In this document: one piece after another, positions 15,199 through 21,858 of the stretch
Numbering within the stretch: the stretch's first letter is position 1
How the letters are laid out: every line of letters starts with the position of its first letter
From: Rhizobium leucaenae USDA 9039
GTDB lineage: Bacteria > Pseudomonadota > Alphaproteobacteria > Rhizobiales > Rhizobiaceae
Direction: 5' to 3'
Assembly: GCF_000426285.1 (NCBI RefSeq)
Contig: NZ_AUFB01000040.1
Location: forward strand, 1-34,153
DNA: 34,153 nucleotides
Notes under the pieces: generated by a model
The model's input: the letters and a program-made list of their open reading frames with translations, nothing else
Told to the model about the DNA's origin: nothing
Databases searched by the model: none
Translations under genes and position numbers: made by a program

Positions 15199-15223
15199 GA
15201 GTATTTCTCCACGGAGTATTCTC
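15199..15223. promoter_or_regulatory. Direct repeats, possible operator upstream of the XRE gene
   Basis: GAGTATTTCTC at 15199-15209 is followed 15 bases on by GAGTATTCTC at 15214-15223, and the space between them contains CTCC-AC-GGAG. The repeats begin 24 bases upstream of the XRE start, on the side facing traM. A 15-base spacing does not match a helical repeat exactly. Binding by the XRE protein is a guess. Confidence 0.3.
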
Positions 15224-15424
15224 TACAGCCGTATTCCGGATATGGAATGTTCATACGAATCAGGGTGATTAGGCGTTCACTGATGCCCTCTTCTTGCGAG
15301 CAATGAATTGTCGAGTTTGTAGCCACCCATCTTACTGAAGGATGGGATCTATTCTGCAAAGCGTATACGCTACCGGAAGGTCTCGATCCTTGCCGGGTCG
15401 CAAACGAGGTAAGAGGAGAAGCGG

Positions 15425-15739
15425 ATGGACAACGAGGTCTCATTCGAGACAAGCGGCAAAAGAGAGTCTCGTTATAAAGCGATGCGAGAAGCCGATTTGA
15501 AAGCGTTAGCAATTTCTGCGATCCGCGAGCACCGCCGACTTCTAGCCGCGGATGAAGCTGTCTACGAAACGTGGACTCTTGCAACCGCCAACGCCTCGAC
15601 TTCCAGGGACGTGCTCAAGAGCCTGCAAGATGAGTATCTCGATCGTCAAAAGAAGTCAGAAGCGCAGCAGGAAGAACTCTCGGAAATCGTCGATGCGCTT
15701 GGTTATGTTCCCGATGTGCCCTCCGAAAACAACGAATGA
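15425..15739 (+). CDS. traM: TraM, TraR antiactivator
   Basis: TraM binds TraR and keeps it off DNA at low cell density, which sets the quorum threshold. The 104-residue protein matches Ti TraM in length and in two blocks: AISAIREHRRLLAADE, like the AIRTHRRL region of Ti TraM, and the C-terminal ALGYVPDV, like LGYIPKV. The middle is divergent. ATG 15425 follows AGGAG. It converges on traR with three bases between the stops and has no terminator of its own there. A TTGTAG half-site lies about 100 bases upstream (15317-15322). Confidence 0.85.
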   Translation: MDNEVSFETSGKRESRYKAMREADLKALAISAIREHRRLLAADEAVYETWTLATANASTSRDVLKSLQDEYLDRQKKSEAQQEELSEIVDALGYVPDVPSENNE

Positions 15740-15742
15740 TGG

Positions 15743-16447
15743 TTAAACCAAACCGCGGTCCTTCGCGATTGCCACGAGCTGAGGGATCGTCGCGGCATTC
15801 AGCTTTTTGCGTGCGCGATCGAAATGGTGTTGCACTGTTCGTTGGGTAATTCCCATTAAAATGGCAATCTCCCAAGCCTTTTTACCCTTTGCCGCCCACG
15901 TAAGACACATCGCTTCCTTTGGTGAAAGCAGCCGGCTGGGTGCGACGATCGTCGACGCAGCTATGATCTTCAGGCGATAGTGAATTGCCAACACCGCCTG
16001 AAGCGGGTTTAGTTGCTTTTGACATTTTGAAATATCAGCTTTATGCCCCGAGGACGCGAATGTCAGCATAATGATCGAGCCGAAACTGCCTTGAACGGGA
16101 ACCGTCACCCCACTGCGAATGCCATGTTCTACCGCTTCATCCCGAAAACGATTGAACTCAGAGCTCCCACGAGACGGCCAGTCATCGATCGCCCAGGAAA
16201 ACATCTCCATCCGGCGTTTGGCTTCCGTAACGACCGGATCCACCCGAGAATATTGGTTGCTTAGGTAAATTTTCTGCCATTTCTCGGGATAGGAACTGAG
16301 CGCGCGGGCGCTAAGGCCTTCCGTTTGCAGATATGCAAAGAATTGAAATCCGCACGAATGAACGAACCCTTTGAGCCCGCGTTTGATCATCCGTTCATCG
16401 TATGAGGCTTCAACCATGTCAATGAGAGCGCTTAAGGCTGGATCCAC
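15743..16447 (-). CDS. traR: TraR quorum-sensing activator (LuxR family)
   Basis: TraR has 234 residues, the Ti length. Its N-terminal half keeps the acyl-homoserine-lactone pocket at the canonical numbers: Tyr53, Trp57, Tyr61, Asp70, Trp85, Gly113 and Thr129. Thr129 favours a 3-oxo signal in Ti TraR. The C-terminal LuxR helix-turn-helix reads LLSPKEAMCLTWAAKGKKAWEIA, then GITQRTVQHHFDRARKKL. The recognition helix differs clearly from that of Ti TraR, which fits the different candidate tra boxes seen here. It is a full-length activator, not a truncated inhibitor like TrlR. It is encoded after the trb operon on the same strand but separated by about 160 bases. Confidence 0.93.
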   Translation of the reverse strand: MDPALSALIDMVEASYDERMIKRGLKGFVHSCGFQFFAYLQTEGLSARALSSYPEKWQKIYLSNQYSRVDPVVTEAKRRMEMFSWAIDDWPSRGSSEFNRFRDEAVEHGIRSGVTVPVQGSFGSIIMLTFASSGHKADISKCQKQLNPLQAVLAIHYRLKIIAASTIVAPSRLLSPKEAMCLTWAAKGKKAWEIAILMGITQRTVQHHFDRARKKLNAATIPQLVAIAKDRGLV

Positions 16448-16498
16448 AGACCTGTCTCCTTTCTGTTGTACGTGAAGGCGCCCCCGCTCCTTCGGAAG

Positions 16499-16516
16499 TG
16501 ATACAGATCTGCGCTC
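16499..16516. promoter_or_regulatory. Partial Ti-type tra-box match upstream of traR
   Basis: The sequence TGATACAGATCTGCGCTC contains CAGATCTGC, the core of the Ti tra box, but matches the 18-base box at only 11 positions and its outer half-sites are not symmetric. It lies about 50-70 bases upstream of traR. It may be chance or part of traR control. Confidence 0.2.
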
Positions 16517-16605
16517 ACCCGCGCAAACGTCTATTCACCTCTATTTCGCAATCAAACCTTCTGACCAAGAGATGAAGTTAAACAAAGATCTCTTCTGATG
16601 CTGTA

Positions 16606-17907
16606 TCACTGACTGCTGTACGTAGAGGGGAAGACGATATCCTGATCGACCAAGACATTGAACTCGTATCCCGGCCGGATTTGGATTGTCGGCTGAACGT
16701 TCAAGTTTTTCGAGATCGTCTGCTCGGCAACGCGACCGAAGGTGTCCGCAAAATTCCGTCTGGCGGCATCGGAGGCCGTGTCCTGGGTGGCAAGCGTCGT
16801 GCTTTCGGGCATCGACATGTCGATGCCGGTTCCGAGTATCGCGACAAGTGCTGCCGAACTCCACGTGCGCCAGAGATGCCGATCGACCTTATCCTTGAAC
16901 CCGCCATAACCTGCCCCATCGGTCCCAGCCATGCCGCCGATTTGCAGCGTCGAGCCATTCGGGAAGATCAGATCGGTCCAGACGACGAGCACGCGGTCCT
17001 GGCCAAAGGAAACCTTGGAATCGTAACGGCCGAACAACTTGGCTCCCTGCGGGATCAGGAGCCGGTAGCCGGTGGCGCTATCATAGACATTCTGGCTGAT
17101 CTGCCCGATGATCCGGCCCGGAAGGTCTGAGTTGAGACCTGTGATCAACGTGGCTGGAATGACCGAGCCGCGCTTCAGCTCATACGGCGACATCTGCGGC
17201 ACGACCTTATTCGGCAAATAGCCAAGATCCTTGATGTCCTGATTGAAGAAATCCTCCTTCGAACTTTGGGCATTCGGGTCGACGTTCTGGGCCGTCAGCC
17301 CGGATTTCGATGCGGCGGTGTAGAGATCAGAAGCATTGTTGGCTGTCGTCGTCGCAGTCTGACGACCGGCGTCTGTGGAACTTTTAGCGGCCTTCTCGAC
17401 ATCAGAAATATCCACCTTCAAAGGCGAGTCCAAAGCGGTTGCCCGCGCCTGCAGGTGAGCCATCCGCTGGCGCTGAGCTTCACGGATATATTGTTCATCC
17501 TGCTCCCGCTTTAGGCGGGCTCGCCATTCCTCCTCTGATTCGAGCTGCGGGCCTCTTTCTTGCCGTTCCGTAGGCCGGCGGTCTATAACAGGTGCTCCCT
17601 TCTCCACCTTCTGCTCGACGGTGGGTGTTGGCTGGAGCACTTCGCGCTCACCTGGCTCGCCGATGATGCCGTCACTGATGCCGCGCTTGAGCTGGTCACC
17701 GAAGTTCGTCGCCGGTGTATTCAAGTTGCTGTCGATATCGTAGCTCCAGTTGAAGGGAAGTCCTCGCCACGATAGGCCGATCACGACCACGCCGAAGAAT
17801 AGCGCGATGAGGACGGTTGCGGTAATAATTGGCAGCCGATTGAGGCGGCGCATTCCTTTCGGATCGTCGGCTTGCTTTGAAGGGCCGAGCTGGAGCGATT
17901 GGATCAT
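16606..17907 (-). CDS. trbI: TrbI, type IV secretion VirB10-like protein
   Basis: TrbI is the VirB10 homolog that spans the envelope and links the inner-membrane and outer-membrane parts of the mating channel. It has 433 residues from ATG 17907 (GAGGGGAAAGG upstream), the Ti length. One membrane helix (LPIITATVLIALFFGVVVIG) lies near residue 30, then a long proline- and charge-rich periplasmic region, then the C-terminal VirB10 beta-barrel with YRLLIPQGAKLFGRYDS, VVWTDLIFPNGSTLQIGG and YGGFKDKVDRHLWRTW. It is the last gene of the operon, with a weak inverted repeat (AAGAGAT/ATCTCTT, 16567-16594) after it. Confidence 0.94.
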   Translation of the reverse strand: MIQSLQLGPSKQADDPKGMRRLNRLPIITATVLIALFFGVVVIGLSWRGLPFNWSYDIDSNLNTPATNFGDQLKRGISDGIIGEPGEREVLQPTPTVEQKVEKGAPVIDRRPTERQERGPQLESEEEWRARLKREQDEQYIREAQRQRMAHLQARATALDSPLKVDISDVEKAAKSSTDAGRQTATTTANNASDLYTAASKSGLTAQNVDPNAQSSKEDFFNQDIKDLGYLPNKVVPQMSPYELKRGSVIPATLITGLNSDLPGRIIGQISQNVYDSATGYRLLIPQGAKLFGRYDSKVSFGQDRVLVVWTDLIFPNGSTLQIGGMAGTDGAGYGGFKDKVDRHLWRTWSSAALVAILGTGIDMSMPESTTLATQDTASDAARRNFADTFGRVAEQTISKNLNVQPTIQIRPGYEFNVLVDQDIVFPSTYSSQ

Positions 17908-17917
17908 ACCTTTCCCC

Positions 17918-18352
17918 TCAATTACGCTGCATGATGGAGAGCGGACTTGCCGGCGTCGCACCGGCGGCCGTTGCTTTGTATGCGCGGCCAAGGGTAATGG
18001 ACGGTGTTGACAGCCGCGCGAGCACCTGATCTTGAGTGCCATCGATCGCGTAAGTGAGCTCGACCGGTTTCACGTCCTTTCCAACTTTGCCGTCGGTTAG
18101 AACGGTGTAGCCAGAGCCCTTGAGGGCCGCCTCGAGTGCCGCCGCAAACTCCGATGTGTCCCTTTCCATCTTGATTGTCGTCGACCTCACGGGACTGATC
18201 TGCTCGGCGAGCCGGCTTGCCATGTCGGCGGCGATGGCACTTGCGGCGGGCCCGGAGACCGGCGCGGCGTTTGACCTGGCGTCAGACCCATCCCCAGCAG
18301 TTTGGCATGCGGTGAGAAAGCCGCTGATGATGATGACGAGAAGCTTGTGCAT
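17918..18352 (-). CDS. trbH: TrbH lipoprotein
   Basis: This 144-residue protein has a lipoprotein signal with a LTAC lipobox (MHKLLVIIISGFLTAC), so Cys16 would be acylated. The mature part starts with a polar linker and contains RLAEQISPVRSTT and VELTYAIDG. TrbH is a VirB7-like part of the outer-membrane core of the mating channel. It starts three bases after trbG and ends ten bases before trbI. Confidence 0.88.
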   Translation of the reverse strand: MHKLLVIIISGFLTACQTAGDGSDARSNAAPVSGPAASAIAADMASRLAEQISPVRSTTIKMERDTSEFAAALEAALKGSGYTVLTDGKVGKDVKPVELTYAIDGTQDQVLARLSTPSITLGRAYKATAAGATPASPLSIMQRN

Positions 18353-18355
18353 AGC

Positions 18356-19168
18356 TTAGCCTCCTCGCCGAATGGTAATCTTCTGCTGGCGCCAGCCGAC
18401 GCCGGAGACGAGGATCGCCTCGTCGACGGCATAATCGACGATCATCAAGTCGTTCTTCATTCGGTAATTGACGATGCGGCTCTGGCCGCCGTGGATCACG
18501 ACCAGCACCGGTGCATCCTGACCTGAGATCGACTTCGAAAACTGGATGTAGGTTTTCACGCCATCCGAATAGACCCGCGTCGGCTTCCAAGGTGCCGAGC
18601 CACTCACGGAATATGAGAAGTTCAGTTTGTCGGGTGCCGCCCCGGGAATGCCGCCGGTCTCGAGCCGGGAATTGATGTCGGCGAGCTTGGTCGAGACGTC
18701 CTCCGGATATTCGAAGCCGACGCGTGCCATGTACTGGCTCGGATGTGACTTGAGCTGGATGTAATAGGTGCGTCGCGACGTCGTGACCACCATCGAGGTG
18801 ACAAGACCTACTTCCGACGGCTTGACGATCAGATGGATCGCTTGGCCGCCGATTGCACCGGAGGTGGCAGGCTCCACCTTCCAGCGAACAGTATCTCCAA
18901 CGAGAACATCGCGGACGATCTCGCCGCTCTGGAGTTCGATATCGCAGACCTGCAAGGGCGAGCAGACAACGGACGGCTGGGTTTCGCCGAAGAGAAAGGT
19001 GACCTTGCCATCGGAGCCTGCCGTCACCAGTCCGGGCGCGACGCGCCATTTCCTGGAAATGGTCGTGCCATTCACCTCATTTGCCGTCATGGTCTGCGCC
19101 TCAGCGCCGCCCACAAAGACGAGTCCCGCCAAGCAGCCGGTGGCTGCAATTAGTGCTGTTCTGTGCAT
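18356..19168 (-). CDS. trbG: TrbG, VirB9-like channel protein
   Basis: TrbG is the VirB9 homolog of the outer-membrane core complex. It has 270 residues from ATG 19168 with a signal peptide (RTALIAATGCLAGLVFVGGAEAQ) and the VirB9/CagX blocks KVTFLFGETQPSVVCSPLQ, TSRRTYYIQLKSH and the C-terminal VRVY-type YSDGVKTYIQFSKS plus IVDYAVDEAILVSG. The longer upstream frame is ignored because the signal peptide starts at MHRTAL. It lies 16 bases after trbF. Confidence 0.93.
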   Translation of the reverse strand: MHRTALIAATGCLAGLVFVGGAEAQTMTANEVNGTTISRKWRVAPGLVTAGSDGKVTFLFGETQPSVVCSPLQVCDIELQSGEIVRDVLVGDTVRWKVEPATSGAIGGQAIHLIVKPSEVGLVTSMVVTTSRRTYYIQLKSHPSQYMARVGFEYPEDVSTKLADINSRLETGGIPGAAPDKLNFSYSVSGSAPWKPTRVYSDGVKTYIQFSKSISGQDAPVLVVIHGGQSRIVNYRMKNDLMIVDYAVDEAILVSGVGWRQQKITIRRGG

Positions 19169-19184
19169 GTCAAATCCCCTGCCC

Positions 19185-19847
19185 TCAAAGCTGTGCCGTC
19201 CAGTCAAAATCCCTAACGTAGAGGCCGATCGGATTGAGGCGGATGGTCGCCTCGTCCTGCGGCGCGGTAAGCGCAACCGTCGCGATTCCGCGGAACCGGC
19301 GCGTCCCGGTTTCCTTGCCCTTCCGGTCCCGTTCGTATTCGGTCCAGTCGATCTGATAAGTCTGATTGGAGAGCGCCACTATGTTGTTGACCTCGATGGC
19401 GATCGTCGACGACTTCGCCTTTTCGAACGGCGAATTGCTGCGGAACCAGTCATTGATCTTCTGGGTCGAGGGATCGGAAGCTCGCAGAAGCGCATAGGTT
19501 CGATCGATATATTGCTTTTGCACTACGGCATCCGGTGTGACGCTGCGGAAGCTCGTTACGAAGTTGCCAAGCGTGGCGCGCACCACCCGCACATCCGCGT
19601 ATTCGATCTGCTCGGGGAACCCTGAGGTGACCGAGGTGCCGAGCTTGTCGACCTGGACGATATAAGGCACCAGCTTCACCTGCGTGCTTAGGTATATCGC
19701 GTACCCGAAGCCGATCACGGCCATGGTCAGACCCAGTATGCCGACGATGCGCCATGCGGCCGCGGCCTGCACATAGGAGCCGTATCGCTCATTCCATTCC
19801 TGGCGCGCGGCAAGATACGGGTTTTCGGGAGCGCGTTTCGCTGCCAT
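19185..19847 (-). CDS. trbF: TrbF, VirB8-like channel protein
   Basis: TrbF is the VirB8 homolog, an inner-membrane protein with a periplasmic NTF2-like domain. It has 220 residues. The N-terminus ENPYLAARQEWNERYGSYV is the family signature. A single membrane helix (IVGILGLTMAVIGFGYAIYL) follows at about 34-53, then YIVQVDKLG and the periplasmic domain, ending with the conserved NPIGLYVRDFDWT. It lies 24 bases after trbL. Confidence 0.93.
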   Translation of the reverse strand: MAAKRAPENPYLAARQEWNERYGSYVQAAAAWRIVGILGLTMAVIGFGYAIYLSTQVKLVPYIVQVDKLGTSVTSGFPEQIEYADVRVVRATLGNFVTSFRSVTPDAVVQKQYIDRTYALLRASDPSTQKINDWFRSNSPFEKAKSSTIAIEVNNIVALSNQTYQIDWTEYERDRKGKETGTRRFRGIATVALTAPQDEATIRLNPIGLYVRDFDWTAQL

Positions 19848-19871
19848 CGATCGATCACTTTCTGATTGCTA

Positions 19872-21050
19872 TTAGTCTTTAAGTTCGGGAAGTGGCTTTG
19901 GTCCGCTGTGCCCACTGCGCGCCTGATCCAGCTTGGCGTTAGCAAGGCCTAGGATAGACCCGGCGTAGGCACCGGGAGAGCCGATGGCCTTCTCCTTGGT
20001 AGCCGAGCCCGCCGCTTTTCCTGCCGAGCCGATCCCTGCGCCGAAACCCCGCAGCATTGCGCCTGCGACGGATGACCCCGCGGCGCGCGCGGTTTGAGCC
20101 GCCGCAAATCCCGCCCCGGCAGCGCCCGCCGCGAGGAACCCTGCTCCTGTCGCAAACGATGCGGCCTGACCACCGTGCCTTATTGCCTCCATTCCGCCCG
20201 AGACGGACGCGCCCTGAACAACACCCTGCATGATGTTCGGGACGTAGATGGCGATAATGAAGACCACGACAGCGATACCAGCGATCGCAAGCGCAGTCTG
20301 GAACTGGTCGCCAATGTCGGGCTGGTCTGCCAACCCGATCAGCACCTCTGATCCGATACGCGAGATCATGACGAGCGCCATGAGTTTCATTCCGACCGAG
20401 AAGGCGTAGACCAAATATCGGACCGCGAAATCCTTTGTATAGGACGAGCCGCCAAGCCCCAGCATGATCATACCGGCAAGAAGGCCGATATACATCTCAA
20501 CCATGACCGACACGAAAATCGCGGCGACAAGCGAGAATGAGATGACGACGACGACCATTGCAAAAGCAGCCGAGATCGCCAACGCGTTGTCCTCAAAAAG
20601 ACCGAACTGTATCTTTTCCGACATCTTCGTTGCGACGGCGAGTCCAGCATTGAAGACGTCTGCTGGGGAGGCCGTGCCGCCTCCAGCCCCAATCTCAAAC
20701 AAACTATCCACCACTGCCTTCGCAAAGGCCGGCCCCTGTCCCAAAACGAAGGCAAAAAAGCCGACGAATATGATCCGCCGGACAAGCTCGGCAAACCAGC
20801 TGTCTAGCGAAGCTGCCTGCAATGCGAGCCAGACGGCGGCGATGCCAATCTCGATTGTCGCGAGGATCCAGAACAAGGATTTCGCCGCATCCATGACAGT
20901 AGTTTCCCACCCCTTTGCGGCCGTGGTGATCTGGCTCTGTAATGAGGTCAGCACTGAACCTTCTTGGGCGACTGCCGGCTGTGCTGCCAGCATGCAGAAG
21001 GTGGCAATCACCATCGCGGTGCGGAGCCGCCGAAGACATATTGTTGTCAT
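19872..21050 (-). CDS. trbL: TrbL, VirB6-like membrane protein
   Basis: TrbL is the polytopic inner-membrane protein of the mating channel. The 392-residue protein has a signal-like N-terminus (to VAQ), at least five hydrophobic segments between 40 and 260, and a glycine/alanine-rich C-terminal region that ends KPLPELKD. The length matches Ti TrbL. Its start lies four bases after the trbJ stop, so there is no room for the trbK gene that Ti plasmids have here. Confidence 0.92.
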   Translation of the reverse strand: MTTICLRRLRTAMVIATFCMLAAQPAVAQEGSVLTSLQSQITTAAKGWETTVMDAAKSLFWILATIEIGIAAVWLALQAASLDSWFAELVRRIIFVGFFAFVLGQGPAFAKAVVDSLFEIGAGGGTASPADVFNAGLAVATKMSEKIQFGLFEDNALAISAAFAMVVVVISFSLVAAIFVSVMVEMYIGLLAGMIMLGLGGSSYTKDFAVRYLVYAFSVGMKLMALVMISRIGSEVLIGLADQPDIGDQFQTALAIAGIAVVVFIIAIYVPNIMQGVVQGASVSGGMEAIRHGGQAASFATGAGFLAAGAAGAGFAAAQTARAAGSSVAGAMLRGFGAGIGSAGKAAGSATKEKAIGSPGAYAGSILGLANAKLDQARSGHSGPKPLPELKD

Positions 21051-21054
21051 GTGC

Positions 21055-21858
21055 TTACCACTCGACTTTCATCTTTTCGCCGCCGGAGGTGGAAGGGGCA
21101 GTCCCGCTGAAGAATTTCTCACGCCGCGCCTGCGCAAGGTCCTTGTCGGTCTGTTCGGTCTGGAGCCAGGTGCCCATCATCGTCATTTGCTGCGAGACGA
21201 GGCCGCGAAGCTTCTGAATCTGGGCGACCTGTTGCGCGGCGATCTCATGCCCGACCTGCAGGGCTTTCATCTGCCCGTCGGCGGTCTCGGACATGGACCG
21301 CAGCGAGGACATCGTGCCTTCCTCGCTATCGAATTGCTCGGCCGTCAGACTCGCCGCCTTCAGCGTGCTGGCGATCGTGTCCCGGTTCGTATCGGACCAG
21401 GACTGATAGGTGGTAGAAAACGACGAATTGTCTGGCAGGTTGGTTTTAAGGCTTGAGTAGCTCTGAAAACGTTGTTGCAACACATCATCCGCATTGCCCA
21501 TGGAAAACGAGATGCTCTGGCCCTGGTCGACGATGCTGCGCAGCTGGTTGAGATCGCTTTCGACCTGCCCCCACATATGCGACGGAAGCGTCGCCGTGTT
21601 CTGGAGGAGGTTTTGGTAGATATTCAGCTGCGTTTCGATCTGTTGTGCGAGCTGGCTGATCTGGGTGAGCTGGTTCTGGATCTGCTCGCCGGACTTCCCG
21701 ACCAAAGCGACCAGCTCGCCATTATTGAGGACCTGCGTCCACTCGGTGGCGGCACCCGTGGCAGTTCCAGCATTTGCGGGCACGACAGTGCCGGCCATCA
21801 ATGCGACAGCCGCCAGGCCAGTGAGCAATTTATTCGAGGTTGAGCAGCGCTGCGGCAT
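21055..21858 (-). CDS. trbJ: TrbJ, VirB5-like protein
   Basis: TrbJ is the VirB5-type minor pilus protein. The 267-residue product has a signal peptide (LLTGLAAVALMAGTVVPANA) and then long helices with QLTQISQLAQQIETQLNIYQNLLQNT, typical of the coiled VirB5 core. ATG 21858 lies inside the end of trbE (29-base overlap), and AGGAG precedes it, so it is translationally coupled. In RP4 trbJ also affects entry exclusion together with trbK, which is missing here. Confidence 0.92.
   Translation of the reverse strand: MPQRCSTSNKLLTGLAAVALMAGTVVPANAGTATGAATEWTQVLNNGELVALVGKSGEQIQNQLTQISQLAQQIETQLNIYQNLLQNTATLPSHMWGQVESDLNQLRSIVDQGQSISFSMGNADDVLQQRFQSYSSLKTNLPDNSSFSTTYQSWSDTNRDTIASTLKAASLTAEQFDSEEGTMSSLRSMSETADGQMKALQVGHEIAAQQVAQIQKLRGLVSQQMTMMGTWLQTEQTDKDLAQARREKFFSGTAPSTSGGEKMKVEW

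Noticed and set aside
15743..16447. traR as a truncated TrlR-type inhibitor
   Set aside because: The protein has full length, 234 residues, and an intact helix-turn-helix.
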